Shown here piece by piece: positions 1 through 9,009 of a DNA stretch of 64,000 nucleotides. The position numbers and the translations under genes were made by a program. The notes below the pieces were generated by a model. The model ran no database searches and was not told the DNA's origin. It worked only from the letters and a program-made list of their open reading frames with translations. Source of the DNA: Roseitranquillus sp963776845 (GTDB lineage Bacteria > Pseudomonadota > Alphaproteobacteria > Rhodobacterales > Rhodobacteraceae); contig CAVZOJ010000007.1 in assembly GCA_963776845.1 (NCBI GenBank), forward strand, positions 1-64,000, read 5' to 3'. Positions within the stretch are counted from its first letter, which is position 1; each line of letters opens with the position of its first letter.

Positions 1-100
1 TATTGCGCGCCTCTCCACAGCCTGCCGGCGTCATCGGAGCTCGCGTCCCGGCGACGGGACCTCGGAGAGCCGGTCGCTCTGCGCCGGCTCGAACTTGTGC

Positions 101-1244
101 TCAAGCGGTCTGGACGTCCTCCTCGCCGAAACGGAATGCCGTCCCGTCGAGCCACATGCGGTGGAGCACAGTGGCCAGCTTCCGCGCGACGGCGACGATC
201 GCCCGGTTGCGCCCGCGCCGCTGGGCGACCCGCAAGCCCCACGCCCGGAGCCGCGAGAAGCTCTGCGTCCGGGTCAGCATCGCCTGGGCGGCCTCGTAGA
301 GCATCGAGCGGACCATCGCGTCGCCGGCCTTGGTGATCCCGCCGGTGACGTCGGTCTCACCGGACTGGTGCTTCTTCGGTGTCAGGCCGAAATGCGCGCC
401 GACCCGCTTCGAGGAGCGGAAGCGGCCGGGGTCGTCCACCGCCGAGGTGAAGGTGAGCGCCGTCAGCGCACCGACGATGAGCCATGTCGCGCCATTGGTC
501 CGAGCGACAATGGCGAATGCACCGTCATCAGCCGGCGGCAGGTCGCTTCATCCCGGGCAAGATCGCGTGCTCGCTTGTCGAGCGCCGTCATCTCCGCCCG
601 CAACGCGTCGCGCGCCCGCAGCATGCCCTCGGTCACCCGCTCGAGCATCGGATTGCCGCTGGCGAGTTCCTGCACCCGCCCGGCGAAGCGGCCCTTGCTG
701 ATCTTGCCGAGCCTGAGCCCGAAGCCCCTGAGCACGCCGCGGAGCCCGAGCTCAATGTCGAGCATCTTCTTCTGGAGCAGCTTGCGCGCCGTCAGCAACG
801 CCCGCACCTCCTGCGCCGAGGCCGACTTGCAGTGCACCGGCCGGAACCATCCCATCCGCAACAGCTGCGCGATCCCGCGCGCATCGCGCCGGTCGGTCTT
901 GATGGCCTCCGGCCATCGCGGCGCTCGAAACGCGCCACTGGCGCGTTCCGCCGCCCTTCGGGCGACCGCTTCGCGATCATCGCCGAAAGCGCCGCCTTCA
1001 CCTGCCGCGTCTCCATGAGCACCACCTCGACGCCTGCCGTCGCCAGCCCGGCATGAAGCCACTGCGACAGCGGCCCCGCCTCCATGCCAAGGAGCGTGAC
1101 GGGATGGTCCAGACGCCCCAGGAAGAGCAGAAGCGCCTCCGGGTCGCTCGGAACCTTCGTCTCCCGCAGGATCTGACCCGCGCGGTCCATCACGCAGACG
1201 CTCGACTGTTCCAGCGACACGTCGATGCCGACATACTGTTCCAT
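101..1244 (-). pseudogene. IS110-family transposase, frameshifted remnant
   Basis: The start MEQYVGIDVSLEQ and the end ending in GEEDVQTA match the two ends of an IS110 DEDD transposase, but three reading frames must be joined to read through. The N-terminal frame is lost near 950, where an insertion follows the AMIAKRSPEG-like stretch. The middle frame (TDRRDARGIAQLLRMGWF) is lost near 480, just before the C-terminal transposase_20 part beginning PGRFRSSKRVGAHFGL. The element therefore cannot make an intact transposase. It abuts and truncates the IS481 remnant to its right near 1355; its left end is not recognised. Family identity is clear from the motifs; exact breakpoints are approximate. 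Confidence 0.85.
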
Positions 1245-1355
1245 GGCTGTCTCCCGTTGTTGGCCTCGGGCCGCCTCTGCGGACCCCGTTCGCACCTTCA
1301 TCCTGGGGGACAGCCACCGACCTCGCCATCGGGCGCGGCCCGCCCATTACGGCAT

Positions 1356-1676
1356 CTGAAGACAACGGTGCAGTGCCGACCGCGTCAGGTGCGCAATCGA
1401 GGGCTGAAGGGCATAGAGGCAGTCGTCCAGCGGCAGCAGCGTGTGACGCCGAAAGGCGACGATCATCGCCTCCTCCGCCTCGGTCAGCACCGTCGAGCGT
1501 GGCTCCTTCGGACCGGTCTTCAGATCCTCGACCGTCGCCCGCTTGCGCCACTTCGCAACCGTCTTGGGATTGATGCCCAACTCCTGGCTCAACTGCGCGA
1601 GCGAAGCTTGCGATCGCTGTATTGCTGTTCTGACGGCGTGCGTGGTCGTGGCGCTCCCGTGACGAACCTGTCCCAT
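1356..1676 (-). pseudogene. IS481-family transposase, N-terminal fragment
   Basis: The sequence MGQVRHGSATTTHAVR and the helix-turn-helix stretch ELGINPKTVAKWRKR are typical of the N-terminus of IS481-type transposases of alphaproteobacteria. The reading frame runs only to the HRCLQ motif and then stops in foreign sequence, so the DDE integrase core is gone. I chose the ATG at 1676 because the family begins MGQVRH. Inactive. Confidence 0.85.
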
Positions 1677-1732
1677 AGTGCTTCCTTCCATTCCCTCGAA
1701 AGGATCACGCCATCAAACCGTGGGACTGAACA
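1356..1732 (-). mobile_element. IS481-family element, 5' end only
   Basis: This holds the first third of an IS481 element. The outer end is placed at 1732 because the minus strand there begins TGTTCAGTCCCACGG, a plausible IS tip just upstream of the transposase start. The other end is missing, cut by the IS110 remnant near 1355. The edge at 1732 is inferred from base composition and position; no partner repeat is present to confirm it. Confidence 0.55.
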
Positions 1733-1976
1733 CCGAGGAACCTCCGACGCTCCAGTGAATGTCCGCAAGGCGCAGTTCTTTGCAATCGAAGAGCGACATC
1801 GAGAACGCAGCGAAGTCGGGACACCGACCAGCCCCTCCGATCCGCCGAACGCCCAAGACACCGCAGCTTGCGGTCATCCGCTGGTGACCACGGGTACGGC
1901 GGCGAAGTCCTGCGTTGCGGCGGAGTGCCGAGAGGCGGCGCCCCTGTCTCCAGACCGATCAACCCGGCGGCAGCGA

Positions 1977-2640
1977 TCAGCGGATGATGTCGAGGACCTT
2001 CAGGGTCTGCTGCAGGTCGTTCGGTCGTTCTCCAGGAGCTCGCGCATCTTCGGGTCCGTTGCCGTCGCCAGTTCGCCCTCCAGCTCCTCGACCTCCGCCT
2101 CGAAGTCCACCTTCCGCGACAGCCACATCTCGTGCTCTGCCTTCTGCTCCTTCGTCGCCGGCCCGATGATGCGGGCAGTGCCGCGGTCCATGTCGATCGC
2201 GACGTGGTCGGGATGCGGCAGCGGCGGCGGCAGGTCGGTGATGCCGAGGCGGGCGCGGCGGTCGAGCTCGCGCTCCCACTCGATCTTGTAGCTCATCGCC
2301 ACGTCGAGCCACTCGTCGTTCAGCTGCTTGTCCTCGCGCTCGGTCGACCACAGCATCTCGGTGAAGAGACGCTGCGCCCGGGCATTGCCCTTGGCGGCAT
2401 TGACCGTGAGCGAACGGACCACCGCCTCGGCGATCGGGGTCTTCACGTCGCGAAGGCCGTCGCGGAGAGCGACGGTACGATACGCCTCCTCGCGCACGAT
2501 CGCCTTCAGCCGCTCGGCGTTGAGCGTCGGGGCCGTGTTCCTGGCTCCCTTGGGGCGCCCCTTCGTGGTGCCGGAGGTGCCCTTGCGGAAGCGGGTCTCC
2601 TTCGGCGGCTTGAGCGGGCGGCGCGCCTTCCTCTGCGAGC
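1977..2640 (-). pseudogene. DUF5681 domain protein, 5'-truncated and frameshifted
   Basis: The core reads PPKETRFRKGTSGTTKGRPKGARN, the hallmark of DUF5681 proteins, followed by an acidic, helix-rich C-terminus. The normal N-terminus is missing: the frame runs straight into the methylase fragment on its upstream side. Near 2020 the main frame ends in NDRTTCSRP. A one-base shift instead gives NDLQQTLKVLDIIR and a stop at 1977, which reads like the natural end. DUF5681 genes commonly sit beside phage-type methylase and terminase genes, so I infer a prophage or integrative-element remnant. Function of the domain is unknown. Confidence 0.7.
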
Positions 2641-2940
2641 TTGGTGCGGTAGCGGCCGTGCTGGCCAAGCTCGAAGCTGTTGACGTGGGGCGCGGTGCCG
2701 TTCTTGAAGGCGAAGACCAGCTCGTGCTGCGAGCGGTAGAAGGTACCCATGCCGCCATTGTCCTTCACCCAGACGATCAGGTTCTTGAGCTCGTCGTAGA
2801 CCGCGTGTCCGGCGGCGAGCATCTCCGCCATGTGCCGCCAGTCCATGCAGAGGAAGTGGATGGACCCGCCGACGCTGTGCTCGGCCATGTTGCGGAAGGC
2901 GCGGGCGAACGCGGCCTCAGTCATCTCGCCCGCGGCCAGC
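2641..2940 (-). pseudogene. Site-specific DNA methyltransferase, internal fragment
   Basis: About 100 residues (GEMTEAAFARAFRNMAEH, SIHFLCMDWRHMAEML, LIVWVKDNGGMGTFYRSQHE) match the middle of phage/ParB-associated adenine or cytosine methylases. Both ends are lost: a stop codon lies just upstream at about 2941, and after HGRYRT the frame joins DUF5681 sequence. The DPPY catalytic motif and the FAGSGTT cofactor motif are absent, so it is inactive. A deletion between methylase and DUF5681 would explain the fusion. Confidence 0.75.
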
Positions 2941-3037
2941 TATTTCGTTGTCTTAACGCTCTCGCGTTCGACGTCGCGAGAACCGGCGACGAACGGGTTC
3001 CGAAGGATCATCAGCGAGTTGACCATCGGGCCGGACG

Positions 3038-4261
3038 TTATTCGCCGACCTGCGGACGTCCGAACAGGAACCCTTGCGCGAGCGGAACGCCTAGACTTTG
3101 CAAGACGGCCCACTCTTCCTGCCTCTCGACTCCTTCAGCGACCACCGTCCCGCCCACGATTCCGCTGAAGTGAACGAAAGCCTCGACAAGCGAGCGCCGA
3201 CCGGCGTCCCTGTCGAGACCGGAAACGAGTGATCGGTCGAGCTTGAGGTAGTCCGGACGTACTTCGACGAGTTGCGTCAGGTTCGACATGCCTGCCCCGA
3301 TGTCGTCTAGTGCGACCGCATGGCCGATGCTCTTGAGGCGCTCCGCGGCAGCACGCAGGACATGCGCTTCGACGTTGGCCTCATCTTCGACCAATTCCAC
3401 CACGATCTTTCGTGGCGCGCGCGTGAGCACCTCAAGAAACGAAGTGTCGAGCAACAGATCGGGCCAAACGTTCACGAAACAGATCCGGTCTGGAGATCTG
3501 CTGCCCACGGCGTCGAGGATCCTCTCAAGCACCAAGTGATCCAGTGTCAGATGCGGTGCGCTGCGTCGTGCTCGCATGAGCAACTGGCCTGGACCGTGCC
3601 TGGGAAAAGACGGAAACCGCGCGAGCGCTTCGTCCCCGAAAGGCAGCCCGTCATCCGCGGTCACAACCGGCTGCCACGCCAGGTCGACGGCCTTCTTTTC
3701 GATCAGTTCGGAGACGTCGGCGAGAAATCGGGTGCTTTCCGCGTCCGTCTTGCGTCGCCGCCAGACCCGGCGCCCGGCGACTGCAGCGGCTTCCTGCGCG
3801 AGCGCGAGATCGCGTTCGTTGAGTGAAGCGCTCGGCTCCGAGCACAGAGCGGTGAAGGCACCGAACAGTTCTCCACCTGGCAGAACGATGGGCACGCTAA
3901 TGTAGGAGCCGACGGAAAGTCCCGGCACGGCTATGAGGCGATGCACGTCCCCCAGCTTACGAGCATCGTTTGCGTACGCCGGCACCTTGCGTGTGAGGAC
4001 AGCGTGGCAAAGCGTCTCCTCGACAGGATCGCGTCGACCGACCCGCAGATTGTCCAGGCCTTCGGGTGACGTCCAGCGAACGATGCGAGTGTCCGCGGTA
4101 AACTCGCTTACGAAGGCGACGTCCATGCCGAGATGCCGTCGGAGCGTATCGAAACGGTCCTGCCGAGAATACCGCGCCGTTGGATCCAGGTGCGGAAGCC
4201 CATCCATGAAGTCGGCGGAGTAGCTGCCCGAGACGGTTCTCGCGTCGCTATCTTGCCGCAT
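3038..4261 (-). CDS. GAF-EAL cyclic-di-GMP phosphodiesterase
   Basis: A 407-residue protein with an N-terminal GAF-like sensor (about residues 30-165) and a C-terminal EAL domain (about 180-407) that would hydrolyse c-di-GMP to pGpG. The key EAL residues are visible: E211 in the EAL motif, N264, E289, the Asp pair 319-320, K340, E376 in VAEGVE and Q396 in QGFLFGRP. The loop-6 segment is DDIGAGMSN rather than the usual DDFGTGYS. There is no signal peptide or membrane segment, so it is probably cytosolic. No GGDEF domain is present. It stands alone between remnant DNA and a gene-free gap. Activity is predicted from residue conservation only. Confidence 0.88.
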   Translation of the reverse strand: MRQDSDARTVSGSYSADFMDGLPHLDPTARYSRQDRFDTLRRHLGMDVAFVSEFTADTRIVRWTSPEGLDNLRVGRRDPVEETLCHAVLTRKVPAYANDARKLGDVHRLIAVPGLSVGSYISVPIVLPGGELFGAFTALCSEPSASLNERDLALAQEAAAVAGRRVWRRRKTDAESTRFLADVSELIEKKAVDLAWQPVVTADDGLPFGDEALARFPSFPRHGPGQLLMRARRSAPHLTLDHLVLERILDAVGSRSPDRICFVNVWPDLLLDTSFLEVLTRAPRKIVVELVEDEANVEAHVLRAAAERLKSIGHAVALDDIGAGMSNLTQLVEVRPDYLKLDRSLVSGLDRDAGRRSLVEAFVHFSGIVGGTVVAEGVERQEEWAVLQSLGVPLAQGFLFGRPQVGE

Positions 4262-5168
4262 TTCCCGGTCCTTCTCGTCGATACCAGCGAGATTGCCACG
4301 AATTCAACTTCAGGTAGATTATAGCAATTCCTGGTGACCTCAATTCTATGCGGGCCTCAGCGCGGTGCTGTCCGACGCGCGGCTTGTGGTCCTGTCCCTG
4401 ATCGGTCAGGTCATGAACATTCAGCCCGACCCCGACCCTGCGTCCCGAACCGCTGCGAGAGGACGAAGGGTCGGCGATACGCCCGCGACGCTGGACGCCT
4501 TTGTCGGGCATGCGGCGGCGCGGGCGAAGCCGCGCCTGCGCCATCGAGGGTCTGCGGCGATCGACGCTTTGCAGCGCGCGCAGCAGGAATTCGGCACTTC
4601 TGCAGCGGGCTTATCGCCCCCGTTCGCCGCGACCGGTCTGAACGGCTGGTTTGAGGAACTTCTACGTTCAGGGATGTCGCTGCGCTCGCAAAGACGCGAG
4701 TTTGTCTCTGGGTCCGCTCTGCAGGGTGCGGACGTCGCGTCCCCCGCGCGAGGCGGCCGGCCCGGAACGGCGCCGAAGGGGCGCTTCTCCGATGAACCGG
4801 GCCTTCGCTGCGACTGCGGCATTCCGCGACCACCTCGCCCTGCATTCGGTTAGGCGGGCGAGAACCGAACGTTTGCGGCTGATCGCGCTGAGGAAGAAGC
4901 TGTCACTTGTTGCATCCATGATTAGCCTGCATCGTGAACCGTGGCCCCATCGCGACGTGCCGAAGGCCAGCGGACACTTGCAAACGCCCATGAGCCGCGA
5001 ACATCGCGGCTCCGCACCGACATGGTAGATCAGACTCGGGACGGCAAACATTGCTCTTGCAAACGCCGCCCGCGTCGGCTTCGCTGATCGTCCACAAATC
5101 TATTCGCTTCAGGCGCGGATGTCTTCACGCCTGGGATCGGGGCGACCCGCGAGTACTGGGAGGAACCG
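4262..5168. other. Gap with no convincing gene
   Basis: About 900 bases separate the EAL gene from the cytochrome gene. Open frames exist on both strands, but they are low-complexity Arg/Pro/Ala translations without recognisable domains. I see no tRNA, IS end or riboswitch. The last 15 bases before 5169 hold a good ribosome-binding site (GGGAGGAACCG) for the cytochrome gene. Promoters for the divergent EAL and cytochrome genes must lie here but I cannot place them. Confidence 0.5.
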
Positions 5169-5687
5169 ATGAAACCCACCATTTCCGGTCCTGCGGGGCG
5201 CGTTGCGCTGGCCGCGGGACTCGCGGCCGCCGTCTGGCTGGCCCCCTCGGCATCGACATCCGGCGTCGAGTCGCCTTTGCCGTTCGGGTCCGCGATCTTG
5301 GCCGAGCCCGACCGCGTCCATCTCGCCCAGGCCAATGCGGATCCGGCCGAACGACCGGTTTCGTACACGATGGATCAGGCCGATCGCGGCGAGGAGAGAT
5401 ACGCGAGCGATTGCGAGGAATGTCATGGGGACGACCTGAGGGGCGGTCTGAACGGTGGTGCGCCGCTGAGTGGACTGGCCTTCGAGGAGAAGTATATCGA
5501 CGGGTTGCCGGCCTCGCTGCTGTTCGCGTACATGAGCAGCGAGATGCCGCCGAACTCGCCAGGGCGCTATCCCGCAAGCATGTACGCCGACCTGATGGCC
5601 TATATTCTGAAGCGGAACGGCTTTCAGCCCGGCGCCCCGCTCCCGTCGGACCCCGATGAACTCGGCTTCCTGATCATGGAGAAATGA
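5169..5687 (+). CDS. c-type cytochrome, periplasmic (PQQ dehydrogenase partner)
   Basis: A 172-residue monohaem cytochrome c. A long N-terminal hydrophobic stretch acts as a signal or anchor. The haem motif CEECH lies at residues 82-86, and M126 in SSEMPP is the likely sixth ligand. A strong ribosome-binding site, GGGAGGAAC, precedes the ATG. It points away from the PQQ dehydrogenase operon and would take electrons from that enzyme on the way to a terminal oxidase. That pairing is inferred from the neighbourhood; c-type cytochromes commonly flank such dehydrogenases. Confidence 0.88.
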   Translation: MKPTISGPAGRVALAAGLAAAVWLAPSASTSGVESPLPFGSAILAEPDRVHLAQANADPAERPVSYTMDQADRGEERYASDCEECHGDDLRGGLNGGAPLSGLAFEEKYIDGLPASLLFAYMSSEMPPNSPGRYPASMYADLMAYILKRNGFQPGAPLPSDPDELGFLIMEK

Positions 5688-5724
5688 CAGGCGACACCAG
5701 GTCGGCGCTGACGGACCGCTGACC

Positions 5725-6339
5725 GTGGAGTTGCCGGACCTCAACCTAACGCTCCAGCTGATCGGCTTCCGAGTCCTGGGGCTACTGATCATTGCCGGGG
5801 TGCAGGGGGCGGCAATTGCGGGCGCGGCGGTCTTTCTGGGCGACAAGGGGCCGAAATACGACGGCCGCCTGACGGTAAGCCCCGCCGGTCATATCGATCT
5901 TGTCGGCGCGATTAGCCTGGTCGTCTTCGGCCTTGGCTGGACCAAGCCGGTCGACGTCGACGCACGGCAATTCCGCATCGGCCGCGTCAGCGCTCTCGTG
6001 GTCGTGGCTGCCGGCTTCGTCGCCCTGGTGATTACCGCGGCGCTCCTCGCCGCGCTGATCCTCCCGGCGCTCACGGTGTTGCCGCACACTGCGGCGCTGA
6101 CGACGGCCGCGTTTCTCCGGTTCGCCACTGATCTCTGCGTCTGGATCGCCCTGTTCAGCCTCATCCCCATTCCACCGCTCACCGGCGGGATGCTCCTCGA
6201 GGCGGCGGGCGTCAGAGTCCCGCGACAAGCGAAGGTCATCCTCGCTGCGTTGCTGCTCGTGGCGGTGGCCATGGGCGTCGTTCGCCAGTTCCTCGCCCCG
6301 GCTCACGCCGTGCTGGCGACGGCCATTATCGGCGATTGA
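5725..6339 (+). CDS. S2P (M50)-like membrane protein lacking the zinc site
   Basis: A 204-residue multi-pass protein that follows the small site-2-protease pattern: an LGD...DGRLTVSPAGHIDLVG stretch (about 38-61), then GLGWTKPVDVD (69-79) and SLIPIPPLTGG (145-155). In active family members the first helix carries HExxH and the last motif ends in DG. Here the equivalents are VQGAA (26-30) and LTG (152-154), so both zinc-binding elements are gone. I infer a non-catalytic scaffold or membrane partner rather than a protease. A GTG start 37 bases after the cytochrome stop suggests one transcript with it. Confidence 0.72.
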   Translation: MELPDLNLTLQLIGFRVLGLLIIAGVQGAAIAGAAVFLGDKGPKYDGRLTVSPAGHIDLVGAISLVVFGLGWTKPVDVDARQFRIGRVSALVVVAAGFVALVITAALLAALILPALTVLPHTAALTTAAFLRFATDLCVWIALFSLIPIPPLTGGMLLEAAGVRVPRQAKVILAALLLVAVAMGVVRQFLAPAHAVLATAIIGD

Positions 6340-6346
6340 GTGGCTC

Positions 6347-7165
6347 TCAGAGCGTAGGCACCGCGCCGTCCTGCGCCATTGGTGCGGCGCCGTAGCGCTC
6401 GAGGATGCCGTCGAGGGTTCCGTCCGACTCGAGCTGCCGGAACGCCTCGACGATCTCACGCTTCAGCGTGAGGTCGCCCTTCCATAGCCCGAAGACCAGA
6501 TTGTGGCGTGCAAGCTCGCCCGGCATGTAGGCGACCCACCAGTCGTTGTCGGCGGCAATCCCGCCGGCCAGCAGCGCCTCGGTGATGCCCGCGTCGAACT
6601 CACCGCCGGCGATGCCGTCGACCAACGCTTCCGCGTTGCGCACGATGCGGACGGCAACGTCCTCGCGGCGCAGGTAGCTGGAGAGGCCGATGCGGTCGAG
6701 GCCGGAGACCAGGGTCAGGGCGCCGATGGTGCGGCCGCCGATATCCTCGAGCGGCGCCGGTGCCACGATCGCCCAGCCGGTCTCGGCGTAGGGCGGGCCG
6801 ATGTCGAGAAACGACCGCGTCAGAGTGGAATCGACCACGCCACCGGCAAGGATCTGGCACCTGCCGCGGTTGATGGCCCAATTGCGTGGATTGAAGTCGC
6901 GGCCCATCGCGTCGTTCGGGTCCAGCAGCAGGTCAACTCCGAGATGGTCGGCGACCGCGCGGAGGATCTCGATGTCGATCCCGGGGCGGTCGGGGTCGCC
7001 GGTGACGAGCGGCGGATAACTCCTCGGGACGCAGGCGCGGATAGCGTCGTTGGCTTCGACCTCGCTGAGCGACGTGTCAGGCGGCAGGAAGGTCACGGCG
7101 AGGAGCAGGGCGATGACGACGGCGAGGCCGCCAAGGTCGCGTCTCAGGCTGCGGAGCGTTGGCAT
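6347..7165 (-). CDS. Solute-binding protein family 3 (MoxJ/XoxJ-like), PQQ locus
   Basis: A 272-residue SBP_bac_3-type protein with an N-terminal membrane anchor or signal (residues about 12-30). The periplasmic body shows IRACVPRSYPPL, PGIDIEILRAVADHLGVDL, and a C-terminal REIVEAFRQLESDGTLDGIL typical of the fold. It is the last gene of the dehydrogenase-transporter operon, only 9 bases after the permease gene. Proteins of this type in methanol and alcohol oxidation loci are thought to help mature or partner the PQQ enzyme; the ligand is unknown. Family is clear, role inferred. Confidence 0.8.
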   Translation of the reverse strand: MPTLRSLRRDLGGLAVVIALLLAVTFLPPDTSLSEVEANDAIRACVPRSYPPLVTGDPDRPGIDIEILRAVADHLGVDLLLDPNDAMGRDFNPRNWAINRGRCQILAGGVVDSTLTRSFLDIGPPYAETGWAIVAPAPLEDIGGRTIGALTLVSGLDRIGLSSYLRREDVAVRIVRNAEALVDGIAGGEFDAGITEALLAGGIAADNDWWVAYMPGELARHNLVFGLWKGDLTLKREIVEAFRQLESDGTLDGILERYGAAPMAQDGAVPTL

Positions 7166-7174
7166 CGCCAGAGC

Positions 7175-8017
7175 TCACGCCCTGCGGAAGTCGAAGAGCG
7201 CGATCGCGAACAGGACCACGCCCGCGACCACCATCACCGCGATGCCGAGCCGCGGGTCGAACTGGTTGTAGTTGATGAGCACGCCCCGCAGCGCGTCCAC
7301 AGCGTAGGTCAGCGGGTTCCACTCCACAAGCGTGACCAGCCACTCGGGATAGACCACCCGGGTCTGCGCGCGCGTCAGCGCCGGATCGAGGGGAAAGATC
7401 GAGCTCGAAGTGAAGTAGAGCGGCAGGATGACGGCATTCGAGAAGACGCCGAAGCCCGCGAAGCTGCGGACGCGGTTGGCGATCACGACGCCGAGCGACG
7501 TCAGCGCGAACGCGAGGAGGGCCATCAGGCCGAGCGCCCTGAACACGTCGGGCCAGGTCAGCGGCACATCGGCGAAGCGCGCCAGCAACAGCACCAAGCA
7601 GCCGTGGATGACCGCCACCGTGGCGCCTCCCAGAACCTTGCCGAGCAGGACCATGCCGCGCGACATGGGCGACACCAGCACCTCGCGCAGGAAGCCGAAC
7701 TCGCGGTCCCAGATCACGGAGACGGCGGATTGCACGGACGTGTACATGATGTTGAGCGCGACGACGGCGGGGAAGATGAACTGCAGGTAGGTGAAGGGCA
7801 CCACGAAGGTCACCTCGCCATAGACCTCGCCGCGGAAGTAGGGGTTGAGGCCGATGCCGAGGATCAGCACCCACAGGATCGGGCGGCTGATGCCGCCGAC
7901 GAGCTGGCCGCGGTCGCGGATGGCGCGCTTCACCTCGCGCAGCCAGATGCCGTAGAGGCCGCCGAGTTGCACGAGGAGCGGCGATCGGCGGGCGGGTGCC
8001 GCGGCGCTGTCGGTCAT
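7175..8017 (-). CDS. ABC-2 type permease of the PQQ dehydrogenase system
   Basis: A 280-residue membrane protein with about six hydrophobic segments and the ABC-2 signature region near its middle (REFGFLREVLVSPMSRG). Homologues are annotated as the permease of the PQQ-dependent alcohol dehydrogenase system. Its ATG overlaps the stop of the ATPase gene by four bases (ATGA), so translation is probably coupled. ABC-2 permeases usually export or flip substrates; the substrate here is not known. Confidence 0.87.
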   Translation of the reverse strand: MTDSAAAPARRSPLLVQLGGLYGIWLREVKRAIRDRGQLVGGISRPILWVLILGIGLNPYFRGEVYGEVTFVVPFTYLQFIFPAVVALNIMYTSVQSAVSVIWDREFGFLREVLVSPMSRGMVLLGKVLGGATVAVIHGCLVLLLARFADVPLTWPDVFRALGLMALLAFALTSLGVVIANRVRSFAGFGVFSNAVILPLYFTSSSIFPLDPALTRAQTRVVYPEWLVTLVEWNPLTYAVDALRGVLINYNQFDPRLGIAVMVVAGVVLFAIALFDFRRA

Positions 8018-9009
8018 CGGGTGTGCTCTCCTCCACGCTTGCCGAAGGCGAATGTCCGCTCGCGCGCGCCGGCTGCCTGGTCGCGGAGCTGCCGGCCGGT
8101 CAGCGACAGAAACACCGTCTCGAGGCTCGGTACCTCGACCGCGAGCGAGCGGATGCGGCCGCCGTAGTCGGTCAGGACCTCCTCGACGAGGGAGTCGTCG
8201 GAGGTCAGCAGGATGCTGTCGTGCGCCTCGCCGGCGATCCGATCGCCGTAGCGGCTCAGGATGTCGTGGCGATCGTCATCGGTCTTGGGGACGATCCGGA
8301 GCAACTGTTGTCCGTGGTCACGCTTCAACGCCTCGGGCGTGTCGAGAGCAAGGACCTTGCCGTGGTCGATGACGCACACCCGGTCGCTACGCTCGACTTC
8401 CTCGATGTAGTGCGTGGTCACCAGCACGGTGATCCGCCGTTCGTCGCGCAGGCGGTGGACATAGGACCAAAGCCGGTCGCGGGTCTGGGCGTCGAGCCCG
8501 ACCGTCGGTTCGTCGAGCAGCATAATCTCGGAATCGTGGATCAGGGCACGGGCGATCTCCAGCCGGCGCTTCATGCCGGAAGAGAGCGTCTGCGCGGGCT
8601 TGTTCGCCCACTCCGTCAGTTCGACCAGCGCCAGCATCTCCTCGATGCGTTGCCGGCGGAGCTTGCGCGGGACCCCGTAGACCAGCCCGTGCAGGTTGAG
8701 GTTCTCCTCGACTGTCAGCCGGTCGTCGAGGCTCGGCTCCTGGAAGACGATGCCGAGGCGGCGGCGGGCGGCAAGGGGCTGCCGGACCACGTCGAACCCA
8801 CCGATCATCGCCACGCCGCTGTCGGGGCGCAGAATAGTGCATAGGATGTGCAGGAGGGTGGTCTTGCCGGCGCCGTTGGGTCCCAGGAGCGCGAACAGCT
8901 CCCTGTCGCGAACCTCGAAGCTGACCTCGTCGAGGGCCAGCGTGCGCCCGTAGCGCTTGGACACGTTGTCGACCCGGATGACGGGCGCGGACGCGGCGGC
9001 CCCCGGCAT
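8014..9009 (-). CDS. ABC transporter ATP-binding protein, PQQ dehydrogenase system
   Basis: A 331-residue ATPase with Walker A GPNGAGKTT, signature LSSGMKRRLEIARAL and Walker B IMLLDEPTVGLD, followed by the switch histidine in VLVTTHYIEE. It has the C-terminal extension usual for ATPases that pair with ABC-2 permeases. I chose the ATG at 9009, which overlaps the stop of the upstream solute-binding gene by one base (TGATG) and gives MPGAAASAPVIRVDNV. The open frame extends further upstream, but that part overlaps the neighbouring gene and is not conserved-looking. Confidence 0.9.
   Translation of the reverse strand: MPGAAASAPVIRVDNVSKRYGRTLALDEVSFEVRDRELFALLGPNGAGKTTLLHILCTILRPDSGVAMIGGFDVVRQPLAARRRLGIVFQEPSLDDRLTVEENLNLHGLVYGVPRKLRRQRIEEMLALVELTEWANKPAQTLSSGMKRRLEIARALIHDSEIMLLDEPTVGLDAQTRDRLWSYVHRLRDERRITVLVTTHYIEEVERSDRVCVIDHGKVLALDTPEALKRDHGQQLLRIVPKTDDDRHDILSRYGDRIAGEAHDSILLTSDDSLVEEVLTDYGGRIRSLAVEVPSLETVFLSLTGRQLRDQAAGARERTFAFGKRGGEHTR

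Noticed and set aside
4365..4853. A 162-codon frame in the gap before the cytochrome gene
   Set aside because: Low-complexity Arg/Ala/Pro translation with equally long frames on the other strand; no ribosome site or domain.
6503..8167. A 554-codon plus-strand open frame
   Set aside because: It lies antisense to the solute-binding and permease genes, is rich in Arg, Asp, His and Gln, and has no domain; a high-GC shadow.
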